Below are positions 53,123 to 63,873 of a stretch of DNA of 64,000 nucleotides, one piece after another. This DNA is from Glandiceps talaboti (lineage: Eukaryota; Hemichordata; Enteropneusta; Spengelidae). Location: the NCBI RefSeq assembly GCF_964340395.1, contig NC_135568.1, positions 6,047,079 through 6,111,078 of the forward strand, in the 5' to 3' direction. Position 1 is the first letter of the stretch. Every line of letters starts with the position of its first letter. The notes under the pieces are model-generated. The model ran no database searches. It was not told where the DNA came from and saw only the letters and a program-made list of their open reading frames with translations. Position numbers and translations under genes: made by a program.

Positions 53123-54004
53123 GTTTGACTAGGTGTGCATTTCAAAATGCTGTACATGTATTGGTATTATCATTTCAACTTAACAAAGAAGTTAGCTAAT
53201 AGGGAACTTGCAAACCCGCCATGTTGAATGTTGCATCATGGGAAATGTGATAATAAATACTAATCAATTGGCATTGTAAACAATATTGTTACATTGTTTG
53301 TAACCACAAATAATCAATTCATAGTCACCCTGACCATTTTGGGAGGTTTATTTTATCAGCAGCTCCAGATTACGTGTATTACAATAACCACAGATAATCC
53401 CATAGTCCTTTGCGTCTGAGCATGCTCAGTCTGGCTTGCAAGTTCCCTATTGAAAATAGTTTGTATGCTTAGGTACTTTGATGAGTTGTGTGTTTCAATA
53501 TGTTGTACATGTATATCACTTCAACTTAATAAAGCAGTTAGCTAAGACCAAAAAAAAAAGAACTGTTTCTGGTCAAGACAGTTTGTCTAAAATGGTGCGA
53601 CGATGCAAATTTTTTATTTTTAATTCTCAACAAACCTGTCACTCAATCTATTTTTTATGACAGTTACTGTTCTTTTTATTTAGTACTTTAGAGCAAGTGT
53701 GTATGTGGGGCAGATGTCAGTTGGTTGTTCATGATTGGCTCTGCAGTTGTCTTCACTGAAATAGGGAGTGTTATTTTTGTGTTTCCCCAAAGATCTGCAG
53801 ACTGCATGGGCTGGACAACCACACACAAAAAGACCAACGCCAGGGTATTTAAGTGATGTGCACACTGACCAGAAACAACTCCTTTTTTTTTGGCCTAATC
53901 GCAAATGATATCTATACTTATGTAGTGTATTTTATTTGATGAGTTGCGCATTTCAGAATGCAGTATGAGTATAACACTACAACCTAAACAAGAACTTGGC
54001 TACT
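53123..54004. repeat. Three diverged copies of a ~75-bp local repeat around the MITE
   Basis: A unit with a g.tgtg(t/c)atttca core, then gtacatgtat, then tcaacttaa.aaag.agttagcta occurs at about 53123-53198 and 53479-53556. A weaker third copy is at about 53937-54004. The MITE begins directly at the end of the first copy. Confidence 0.6.
53198..53451. mobile_element. MITE with 16-bp perfect terminal inverted repeats
   Basis: aatagggaacttgcaa at 53198-53213 is the exact reverse complement of ttgcaagttccctatt at 53436-53451. The 254-bp element has no ORF. Its right 165 bp recurs at 23490-23653, which shows it is dispersed. Confidence 0.88.
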
Positions 54005-55592
54005 TGTATCTTAGTGCTCACAAAATAATACACAATATAGAAGCAATTAATGAAATATTAAGTGTTACATGTGGAAAAAACCATGCTGATTGTATTCATT
54101 TATTTAAAAAAGAATATCATATATTCATATTTATCTAAATACAGATAGGCCTATATAATGTTAGGGGGTTAGAAAAGTATATCCCTTAAAAAATTTTGAC
54201 GTCTTTGTTCTGTATAAAATACATTAATATGGGTAGACAGAGAATAAATACTTTAGATTTGTATTAAATTAATTTTTGCAAAGTAATGCACGTAAAAAAT
54301 ATGTGGAAAAATTGTAAACCTGACCCTGTAAGTAAAGCCTGATGGGACAACTATAAGAGTATCATATTGATCAACTAACTTCCCCCCAGTTATTAAAAAT
54401 ATGAAAAAGTTCTTAAATATATATACATCTGTACTTTCAGTTCAGTGGTCATCCTCTAAGCATAGAAAAATGAAGAGGTTTTGTTTGCACACAACCATGT
54501 CTAACAGTTTGGTCACTATATCAGTAATTGCCCTTTACAATGTTGAGTGTGGCCTGTTCTGTAACATCAGAATGTACTTTGTGGAATGTCTTTTCTAAAT
54601 TTATGCTTGGAAACAATTTTTTTTACTGATAAACTTTGACATCATGCAAACAATTCAAATTGACTGGCATACTGTACTCTATAGCTGGTATTTACACAGG
54701 CCTTCTCATGGTATGTATTTATGCGACCTTTGACCTGACAGCATTGTGTTACTAATATGAATCATATGAGGAATTTTCAAAGTAATAAATCATGATTGTC
54801 TAATAAAATCTCAACTGACTATTTATATTTGAATTTTTTTCCTTATCAGAGTTCCTCTAAGTTATATATAGCCACCTATACTTGAAGGAATGATGCTACT
54901 ACTATTCATGACATTCACAAGCCATTAGCGGGCCAAGTGCAACAAACCCGCGGGCTTGCCTGGCGAAAACGGGTGTCATAAAAGTTGTTTGCATCTCTAA
55001 AGCTGTTTGTAGCGTTACTTATAATAGCCTAATAAATTGATAACAACTGATATAAGACGGAGATAAGGTTTGCCTCAATTGCAGTCCATGCAGACAGCCG
55101 AATAGAGGTTTTACAGCTGTTTACTTGTGTTATGTAAGAGCCCATCATCACATGTGTAAATATTGGTACTCTTTGATAACAAGTCAACTTGCTTGGCTAA
55201 TGGCTTGTCCCAGTAATGTTCTGCTATCTTGTAAGTTCCCTCACAAGCATCAGTCCTTCAAGACAACAGGTAAGCTAAGTTCCTCTAAGCTGACATGGAC
55301 AGATCCATGTGCCACAGAAATTCATGCAATCTAGTTAATCACTCCTTCACTGTCCATATTTCTACTCTGTGTGAACTTTCACGAAACTTTTGGCATAACA
55401 AATACTCTCTGAACTAAATGACAAACAGTTTCTGAAATCTTAAATTGACTACAAATCTAGTATTATACTATTAACATATCTACATAATGCTTTCTACATT
55501 TCTTCAACAATTCTTTTCAACTCTGACAGTAATCGGAGAGGATGGCATTAACTAAATCATAAGTTTGCATAAATTTGTTATTATAATTGCTT

Positions 55593-55840
55593 TTAGGGGT
55601 TTAAATGTACACTATGCAAATACTTCTCATAGCCTACACCCATGTACAGATTAGGGTGTTTGTCAAGTGTGAATAGGAAATTAACCGACGCTTTATGTTC
55701 CTCCGTATTAGCACCTATACTCTGGTATAGCGCTAGAAGTCCATTCATGTGAGCTGTTTCGACTACTGCCATAGCATCAGCTTCAACTTTAGCTCTGATC
55801 ATATCAGCTTCAGCAGTTGCATTAGCAGTAATTTCCCTCA
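55593..55840 (-). CDS. SPFH protein exon: C-terminal Ala/Glu-rich helix and stop
   Basis: After ttttcacag, phase 1. It encodes REITANATAEADMIRAKVEA, NGLLALYQSIGANTEEHKAS and ends YEKYLHSVHLNP before the stop at 55595-55593. The Ala-rich EAD repeat is typical of the C-terminal helix of flotillin/stomatin-type proteins. Confidence 0.87.
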
Positions 55841-58268
55841 CTGTGAAAATAAATACAGCAAGATATTCATTTTGTTGTTATGTATATATATCTTGAGATT
55901 AAAGTGGCCATATGGATGAGAATTGGGTATTTATTTTGGATTTTTAATTTATAAAATAATTTTAATGCTCAGTATAAACAGATGAAATTGTGATAAATTG
56001 TGTTTTTTACAAACCTTCATTGAGAATTTCTTCTTTTAAAGCCTCTGTCTGTTTCTGAGTGACAGCATACTCTTGGAAGAATTGCTCCTTCTCTACGTAC
56101 AGAAACAACATTTGTTGGGTCATAAACCGCTCCAGTAGCCTTTCTGGGAATACAACTTTTCCAAATTGGAAATACCTGACGTCTATGTGATAGCCTTTAT
56201 TGCAATCACTAGCTCTACTGCATACATCACAGATATTTAAATCTATGCAGCCTTCAGGGTCTGCTGGACAGCAGTTACCTAGTGTGGTTAAAAAATATAA
56301 TATGGGAAACATGAACTTGTCAGGTGATCATGTTCATGTAGTTTTGGGTTTGATAAGTACATCACGACATACATACCAAAGTTACACAAAAGTTAATTTG
56401 TAAAATACAGTTATAACATGCAAGGTTCATCAGAAGACTATACATGTATATATGGAACATTATACATTTACAATCAAAGTTGATCATCTTGCAAGTTTAG
56501 GTTGTTGGTTTATTCGATAGATAACAACACTTTTCCTGCTGAACACAGCATGATTGTGGAGGGAAGTTTCAAAATGAACATATATTATTAAAACATCTTG
56601 CCATTCCTAATCCTGTTATGTTCAGAAATAAAAGTGCCCTTGTTTAGCAAGGAAAACAATAACCTCAAATGATCAATATTGATCGTTATATGACTGTATA
56701 TGTTATGTACACTCTTCTGATGAACTCTCCCTGTTTTAGCTGTAATTTATTGAATATAACACCAAGTGAGTGAAACCAATCACGCAAACCAAAGGTTGCA
56801 CTATGACAGAATAGTAAATTAAGAACTTGACATGTATACGCATATATGTACACAGTTTGAGATTTTTGACAATCTTATTTTCAACAGCAATTATAACTGT
56901 CATTCAGTCACATTAGATACTGTCATGAACAAACGTGCATACCTATCCCAATATTGTGTCACCTTTGCACAAGGTTTGAATGAAATCTGTACAGGAATCA
57001 AAGGAATTCCTACATTATCACATGCATTTCTTGTAGTAGTTCATACTCTGAGTCTGAGGGTAAAGAACTGATACACGTACCTCCAAGCTTTAATCTCAGT
57101 GCTTTATGCAACCCTTCTTCCACTTTTCTTCTCTCCTTGATGTACTCATCTATTGAGAACTTTGTGGCTGCATTCTTGATGGTTGAATATGCCACTTTGT
57201 AAATAACTGCTTCAAAATCATTGTCATATTTTTCAAAGAGGTCCCCAAGTTCATCTTCCCTGAAGAACATAAACAATAAATTTTAAAAATTGTCCCTTTC
57301 CTTGAAAGGCTGCCTTCTACTGGCCCCCATTCCTATTCATAACTACCATGCCTGATGAAAAATGCATATTCATGACTCTCAATCCGATTCAAATAAGCAC
57401 TTAGGATTCATGAATTTTCAATGTTCACAATCTTGTTTTAATGTCAAAGATACAATCTGTTTGCTTTGGTCAATTCTTAATCTACACACTCCTAGAATAT
57501 TCCAACCAAAGTTCATCTCAATGGTTTGGGAGTTTCGAGTCTTTTAACCAACAATCACTTGCTTTTAATACCTAATTTGAATATCACTGATCTGATAACT
57601 TTATCTTGAACCAAATCCAAATCTAATATCCCCCAAAACAGATGTTTCACAGCAACCAGTCTAATATTTTTTTAACTTGGTCGTTTTTGTACACACTCAC
57701 ACAGTTACGTATCCATGCCTATAGCACCATAGTTTAGTACTAATCCCTTAGATCTATACTTTGGGGCTTGCCAAATATATTTGAAAGGTGATGTGTACCT
57801 CTGTCACAGCGCAGGTGTGCTAGTGCCCTCAGTGGCCAGCTTTGTTCACTTAAAGTAAGCTAGTTAGCCCGAGGGCCTAGAAGCTTGGCTAATAGCACCA
57901 CTGAACCTTATTTTAATAATTAAGCCATTATAAAAATCAAGCAAATATTTCTTACTTGAGAAAATACTGAAATGTACAGTGCATAATAATTTCTAGTCGT
58001 TCCACACTGAAAATTGCTAAATCATCCAGACTCTCAACATATGCTGTACTGTAAAACTTTCTGAATTTGTAATCAGGACCAATACCATGTCTTCCTGACA
58101 AGTATGTTTTACTTTCATCCACTTCTCCTGTAGATCTCTGTTCTTTTAGTCCAACCTAGGATTCAAAATGAAAAGAGTTTGCATTTTGGAACTGGGTTTG
58201 ATTTTTTGGGAAGGTTTTGCAGTTTTAATGTTTCTAATTCATATCCATATAATGCTATAATTCCTCTA

Positions 58269-58318
<50 letters not shown>

Positions 58319-58319
58319 T

Positions 58320-58381
<62 letters not shown>

Positions 58382-59090
58382 TTCTATTTAGTGGATTTGG
58401 TAAGAAAAATAGTAGATATACATTCTAAATAAAAGTCTAAGACAGTTATGAAGAGCACCAAGAAATGAAGAGCACCAAGAAAAAGAGATTGGCATATTTG
58501 TGATGTCATCACCAGAGGTTTACTTACACACCCTTTACAGGAAATCATCAAAGTGGCTAAACACATGTCAAGTGCAGAAGGGCTTCTTTTCAAGTTTTCA
58601 AAGTTGAGTTTCTTTTCAAGATTTCAAAGTTGAATATGTTACTGAGGTGCTACTTCATCAACTAAAATATCAGTTGATAGTACTAATCAATACATGTGTA
58701 CAAAAGGCAGAAATAAGTCTGACTGAACTTTTCCTAAAGTATAAATTCATAGCAGTAATCAGTACAGGTGTACAAAGACAGAAATAATTTTGACTGGACT
58801 TTGATAAGTACATATTCTTACCCTGTAGTAGTCTAAGTATGCAAATGTCATCGGAACAAGTACAAGAATCAACACTACACCAATCACAATTACTGACACT
58901 ATGGCAATAACAATCACCCAGAAAATCATCGGTCTCTCTTTCTCCATCTGTGCCTCAACATCTCCATTCCTTGATGGTTGAATTATTTCTGGTTCAATAT
59001 TTTCCGGTGTAGAATACACCTCTTCTTTGTGTGCCTCCTCAATCTCAAATTTAATGTCTCCTATAAATGATAATAATAATAATAAATAAT

Positions 59091-59128
<38 letters not shown>

Positions 59129-62100
59129 GATGATTTGTAATGCGCCTCATCTCCGAAGAACTCGAAGTGCAGAGAAAGAGTGGATACAGAAATAGTTAAT
59201 GGAAATGTGAATTCAAGGTAATGTGTATTAAATAAAATGAGAAAGAAAAACAGTTATTAGCAGTTGAAGAGGTGAGTTTTGAGAGAATGTCTGAAAGTTG
59301 ACAAAGATTTGGAATGGCGGAGATCAAAAGGGAGGTGGTTCCATGAAGTAGGGCCAATGTAAGAGAAGGATCTTTCACCGAATGTTTTGGTTGACACCCT
59401 TGGAACACAGAGAAGACGAGAATCAGAAGACGAGCTAAGTGGATAACACATTTTATCATTTATACAGTACTGGACCTATGGTCAGTTACTATTTACTTTG
59501 CTAAACAAATCATTATTACAGATGTACCATTGATTACTTGCACTGGTGCCACACTAGTCATGCTGCTAGACCCCTCAGGATATTGCTCACTGTGAAGGTG
59601 AAGACCGAACACCAAAGGTCGCTAGTGAGGGCGATAGCACAAATGTGTTCCACCCTCCTATCTATCAGATGAAAGCCAGAGGTCTAGCAGCTAGATTAGT
59701 GCCACACATCCTAGTGGTATTTGCACCGAAAACATTGTTATGCATACATGTAAATGATATGCAAATGATTGTATGTACATGAATTCATATGATTCCACAA
59801 TCTGAAATTTTGCTTTTTCAGATAAACATGTGTAATAACAACAAAAGCCAATGCCACATGAGTGCCAGTGAAAGTACAGCCACACAGAACAATACAAGCA
59901 CTCATGTAAATACCTCTAGTATGCCACACTAGCCCTCACATGACATGGGGTTGTAATATTATCACAGACTTACTAATACTATATGTTGTAATGGTGAATT
60001 AATGAATAGAAATAGTCATAATTTACTACTTCAAATCAAGCAGTTTACAGCTTCACTTGGTACCACTAGTAGATATCTGATAGATACATGAATTACTGGT
60101 AATATTGTACACTCTGAACAGTATTGAATCACATGTGAGTAAATGTATTTGTGCAGTTGTACACACATAATATGGTACCATAAACTTAGCCAATCAAATT
60201 GACTTTTGGGACCCCATCCCCCCCCCCCTACACAATCATGATTTTGACCTGTTACTGTACTATTTATGGATAAAATAAATGTCTAATTATTGGTATATCA
60301 ATAATTTTCAGTGAAATATATTGTTGGTTGTCTAATGGAAAAAAATACCATTCCAGTTACAGCAAGTGCAGGTTTATCTTACCTTCTTTTATAGGAACTG
60401 AAAATGAAGTTTCTTCATAGAGAGATGGTGCTAAGGCAGCAGCATGTGTGCCATTATCAATATCTGTATAGTGAGCAGCTGGAAATAAAGACACATGACA
60501 ATATACATTATACCATGCACAAACCAAGTTGAACCACAAATATGGAATATATATACTCTGGTTGTTCTATGTCAGCTTTTCCCTGTTTTCCGGCCATAGA
60601 ACTCTCAATTGTATTCTATACAGATGTGTTGTGCAATTTCTCTAGTTTGTCAATTTCTGTATATGTATGACATACTGTGACAAATTCATTCTTTCTATGG
60701 CAAAGAAACGAACCAAATGTCATGACAATGCTTGTCCATGTCACTGGTTCTGCTGTGTTTGAAATATGAGTCAAAACATTCAAAGTTACCATTACTTTCC
60801 CTGATTTTTTTTTAAATATTAAAGCTGATGGTATAATTATATTATTCCCCAATATTTTTCATCATTCAGCTGGAAAATACTCATGACCTAAGGGTTGTCA
60901 TTACTCATCTAGTGACTCATAGTGACAAGGCCCCTTAGGTCACTCGTATTTTCCTTACCTGAACGAAGGAAAATATTGGGGAATAATATACATTACAATA
61001 TAGTAGTTGGTATTCTCTCTAAAAATGACATGTAGGTAAAATTCAGATCAGGTCTATAAAACAATGATTTCATTTGCTTTTATTAGCTCCATTATATTGA
61101 CAGTCTCGTAGTTGTCTTTACATGACCATAGTTGCAAATACAAACGCTTCCAGTTATATCATTTTCACTTTTAATGTATTTTTTTTTGTGGTTATACAAT
61201 AGGCCGACAAATATTTTTCACTATTTACATGGAGACATCAAAGGTGGAAATAAACAAAAATTTATTCTATTGCATATAATGGTACAAGTGACTACAAAAG
61301 TATGTGAAAATGTCATATAACAACACTTTGGATTTGGAGGGCAGCATAACCAACATCTCCCCACCCCATCCCTCCCCAAATGACTACCCATGGAGTATTG
61401 TAAAAAAAAAATATATATATATAACTTTTGACATGTCACAGCAAGTTTATGAATGAAAAGTTAATAATAAAATGAAAACGATAAGTATTTTATTTATGTT
61501 GTAAATATGAAACTTTGTTTATTGATATTTCATATGCCCTACCTGGCTCCAATGTGGTCATTTCGGTCCCTGGGTGCCTAATAAATGGACTGGTCTGACT
61601 AGATTCACTAGATAATGACGATGATGTCACATTCTGTAAAAGATGAATGTAATCAGTGTATGACGGAGATAGCAATTTGAAGTCTTTGGTCAACTGAGTC
61701 TTCATTGGGTTCAGTTCAATAATGTCAGCTTTATCACACAATGCTCAAAAACGAGTAGGGGTTGCTGGTATGTTTATAAGTCAATTAACAAATGAGCACC
61801 CAGCAAATTACTTGGGGGTTGTTGGTATGCTTATGGGCCAAGTAACAAATGGGCACCCAACAACATAATTAGGGGTTGCTGGTACCGTCATGCCATGGAC
61901 CAGAAACAAATGGGCACTAAACAAATAAGTAGGGGTTGTTGGTACATTGTAATAAATGGGAACCCAACAAAATACAATGTACATGTAAGTAGGGGTTGCT
62001 GGTATGCTTATGAGTCCATTAACAAATTAGCACCCACATATACATTGCTGGTATCTTTACCTTGATCAAAAAATAAAGAATGTCGAAAGTAAAGTTCTGT

Positions 62101-63020
62101 TTCACAGGCTAACTTCAATGTCACTCCAAGCCATGTAGCAGGGATTATGTGTATCTTCATGTATCTGCATTTAGAACTGATCAAGAATCACTGGACTAGC
62201 ATTGAGGAAGATCAGGGCAAACACTAGGCTGGTACTTATACCTTACCAGCATGTGTTAGCAACTGGCAGAGTTAAAACCTGCACCAGCCCAATGTTAGCA
62301 CTGGGTTAGCTCATTGCTGGGATAGCACTAACACCTTACCAGCATGTGTTAGCAACTGGCAGGGGTAAACCTGCACCAGCCCAATGTTAACACTGGGCTA
62401 GTGCTAACACCTAACCAGCATGTGTTAGCAACTGGCAGGGGTAAAACCTACACCAGCCCAATGTTAACACTGGGTTAGCTCATTGCTAACACTGGGCTTG
62501 CACTAACACCTAACCAGCATGTGTTAGCAACTGGCAGGGGTAAAACCTACACCAGCCCAATGTTAACACTGGGTTAGCTCATTGCTAACACTGGGCTAGC
62601 ACTAACACCTTACCAGCATGTGTTAGCAACTGGCAGGGGTAAAACCTACACCAGCCCAATGTTAACACAGGGTTAGCTCATTGCTAACACTGGGCTAGCA
62701 CTAACACCTAACCAGCATGTGTTAGCAACTGACAGGGTTAAAACCTGCACCAGCCCAATGTTAACAGTGGGTTAACCTGGTGTCAGCATCAGGCAGACAA
62801 TTCACAGCTGACAGATTTCTGATTTTACAAGGGATTCTTCAACAGTACTGTAAAAAAACATGCAATTGATACTAACTTCAACAGAAGCCGGTGCTCTCCA
62901 GTTGTCAATAATTTCTTCCTCCTCAAGAGACAGTGGTCTTCTTTTCCATGCTTGAGGTGCCGATCCTCTTGAAGACGACAAAGTAGTTTCTGACAAGTCA
63001 CCTTCAGATTCATATTGCGG
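55593..63020 (-). CDS. SPFH / band 7 (PHB) domain single-pass membrane protein, 5'-partial (8 exons found)
   Basis: Exons in order: 63020-62877, 61633-61543, 60478-60383, 59060-58822, 58155-57956, 57259-57081, 56278-56015, 55840-55593. All junctions are in phase; 1461 nt, 486 residues plus stop. The first exon found begins in phase 0 after ctacag and has no Met, so at least one upstream exon is missing. Layout in the partial protein: acidic, Ser-rich cytosolic N-terminus (1-150), one membrane segment (~155-179, rich in Val/Ile), SPFH core (~185-390: GLKEQRSTGEVDES, YLSGRHGIGPDYKF), and an Ala/Glu-rich helical tail (EITANATAEADMIRAKVEAD) typical of flotillin/stomatin relatives. Unusual: a six-cysteine segment around CCPADPEGCIDLNICDVC. 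SPFH proteins oligomerise and organise membrane microdomains. I cannot assign it to a named subfamily. Confidence 0.85.
56015..56278 (-). CDS. SPFH protein exon: cysteine-rich insert and end of the core
   Basis: Phase 1 in and out. It encodes NCCPADPEGCIDLNICDVCS (with another Cys soon after), GYHIDVRYFQFGKVVFPERL, FMTQQMLFLYVEKEQFFQEY and KQTEALKEEILNE. Six cysteines within about 25 residues are unusual for an SPFH domain. Confidence 0.85.
57081..57259 (-). CDS. SPFH protein exon: middle of the SPFH core
   Basis: Phase 2 in, phase 1 out. It encodes EDELGDLFEKYDNDFEAVIY, then AYSTIKNAATKFSIDEYIKE and RRKVEEGLHKALRLKLG. The amphipathic helical pattern is as expected for the second half of an SPFH core. 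Confidence 0.86.
57956..58155 (-). CDS. SPFH protein exon: N-terminal half of the SPFH core
   Basis: Phase 0 in, phase 2 out. It encodes VGLKEQRSTGEVDESKTYLS, GRHGIGPDYKFRKFYSTAYV and AIFSVERLEIIMHCTFQYFL. The G(R/K)H.IGP motif with the following aromatic residues is characteristic of SPFH/PHB proteins. No single ORF of note marks this exon. Confidence 0.82.
58270..58380. repeat. (CA)n microsatellite in an SPFH-gene intron
   Basis: Two long CA runs separated by aaatg; lies about 115 bp upstream (on the gene's strand) of the exon at 58155. Confidence 0.97.
58822..59060 (-). CDS. SPFH protein exon: transmembrane segment
   Basis: Phase 1 in, phase 0 out. It encodes DIKFEIEEAHKEEVYSTPEN, a short polar stretch, then the membrane helix FWVIVIAIVSVIVIGVVLIL followed by FAYLDYYR, the typical entry to an SPFH domain. 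Confidence 0.85.
59068..59460. mobile_element. SINE/MITE-like dispersed element beginning in (TAA)n
   Basis: A (TAA)n run (59070-59129) is followed by aagatgatttgtaatgcgcc and then by a text with gaagaggtgagttttgagag, ggaggtggttccatgaagtag and gaaggatctttcaccgaatg. This type of sequence (a TAA run, a ...GCGC segment, a 'gttttgagaga' segment) is familiar as dispersed non-coding repeats in several marine invertebrate genomes. Family not named. Confidence 0.5.
59541..59716. mobile_element. Foldback element with ~35-bp imperfect inverted ends
   Basis: cactggtgccacactagtcatgctgctagacccctc pairs imperfectly with the reverse complement of gaggtctagcagctagattagtgccacacatcctagtg. ~176 bp, non-coding, in an SPFH-gene intron. 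Confidence 0.6.
60383..60478 (-). CDS. SPFH protein exon: N-terminal region
   Basis: After atttccag, phase 1 to phase 1. It encodes AHYTDIDNGTHAAALAPSLY then EETSFSVPIKE. Donor gtaaga. Confidence 0.72.
60834..60994. mobile_element. Palindromic foldback element with ~67-bp arms
   Basis: tattattccccaatattt, ggaaaatactcatgaccta and gttgtca in the left arm pair in order with the right arm ending ggggaataata. About 22 bases separate the arms. Located in an SPFH-gene intron. Confidence 0.78.
61543..61633 (-). CDS. SPFH protein exon: Ser/Thr-rich N-terminal region
   Basis: After ttttacag, in phase 0, ending in phase 1 at gtaggg. It encodes NVTSSSLSSESSQTSPFIRH then TEMTTLEP. Low-complexity and polar. 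Confidence 0.7.
61753..62040. repeat. Minisatellite, about five ~58-bp units
   Basis: Units start agtaggggttgctggtatg (61753, ~61811, ~61869, ~61928, ~61987) and contain taacaaatg.gcacccaacaaa. Spacing is close to 58-59 bp with some divergence. Confidence 0.85.
62245..62790. repeat. Minisatellite, about six ~99-bp units
   Basis: accagcatgtgttagcaactg recurs at 62245, 62338, 62414, 62513, 62612 and 62710 (steps 93, 76, 99, 99, 98). Inside each unit gctaacactgggcta and gttaacactgggttagc are themselves similar, so the unit is internally repetitive. It lies in the intron between exons 62877 and 61633. Confidence 0.93.
62877..63020 (-). CDS. SPFH protein exon (most 5' found): acidic N-terminal region
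   Basis: 48 codons, phase 0 at both ends, after tattctacag and before gttagt. It encodes QYESEGDLSETTLSSSRGSA then LSLEEEEIIDNW. Polar and acidic, probably disordered and cytosolic. A three-base-multiple exon could be skipped without a frameshift. Confidence 0.72.
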
Positions 63021-63342
63021 CTGTAGAATAAACAACACAATCTAATCATTTTAGTGACCCGATTATCAATTCAAAGTAGATTATTTAAGGCAGGTGTGGT
63101 CAGATTCTCCAATGAATTGACAAGAGAGTACATTTTTGATATTATGGATATCATTATATTTTATACGTAATATGTAAGTGACAGATAAATGACTAGTAGA
63201 AGGAACAGATGTAAAGTTCTGAATTCAGCCTTACTTCCAATCAAAAACAATTTATAGAGCAACGTTTTGATGCATCAATGTGATTAGCACATCATCTGGC
63301 TAAGTCAATAATAGTTTATGGGTATATATATAATATATATAT

Positions 63343-63495
63343 ACACAAAATACACAAGTTATGGTATGGAGCTGTTACTCAGAGTTTCACGCTTGAATGC
63401 GGTCTTCAGATGACAAAAACAACGTAATCTGAAGATCGCATTCAAGCGTGAAACTCTGAGTAACGGGTCCATACCATAACTTATGCATTTTGTGT
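63343..63495. mobile_element. Long hairpin: ~68-bp nearly perfect inverted repeat
   Basis: The left arm (63343-63411) contains gttatggtatggagctgtta and gagtttcacgcttgaatgcg. The right arm (63426-63495) is its reverse complement with about six mismatches. The loop is about 14 bases. It is followed by a (TA)n tract. Confidence 0.88.
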
Positions 63496-63565
63496 AAAAA
63501 CAGCTCTACTTCTCAGTATTGAGCGCTTTTCCTTCAGTTTATGACTTTCCTCTTACACTGAATTA

Positions 63566-63708
<143 letters not shown>

Positions 63709-63873
63709 ATATATATGCCATATATTTCCATATTATCTTACAATTCACTTTGGTTTCTTTAAATCTAGCCACACCTTCCTCATAAGAGTTAAACTAAGTG
63801 ACAAACATTAACATGGAAGTGATAAGCAAATGTTGGATTTGACATCAGCTTTCATACATGAATCTAGCATTAC

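Larger units (their letters stand above)
52437..55592. other. Convergent intergenic region between LRR-caspase and SPFH genes
   Basis: Contains the 3' UTR of the LRR-caspase (AATAAA at 52595 and 52755), the MITE and the local repeats listed. ORFs of 60-75 codons here have no recognisable motif. No gene seen. Confidence 0.6.

Noticed and set aside
54915-54965. GC-rich stretch resembling a tRNA-like or hairpin sequence
   Set aside because: No tRNA T-loop or anticodon stem could be drawn.
61490-61741. Extension of the SPFH exon up to a Met at 61741
   Set aside because: A good acceptor (ttttacag at 61634-61636) and an in-phase join to the exon at 63020-62877 favour splicing. The extension remains possible as an alternative start.
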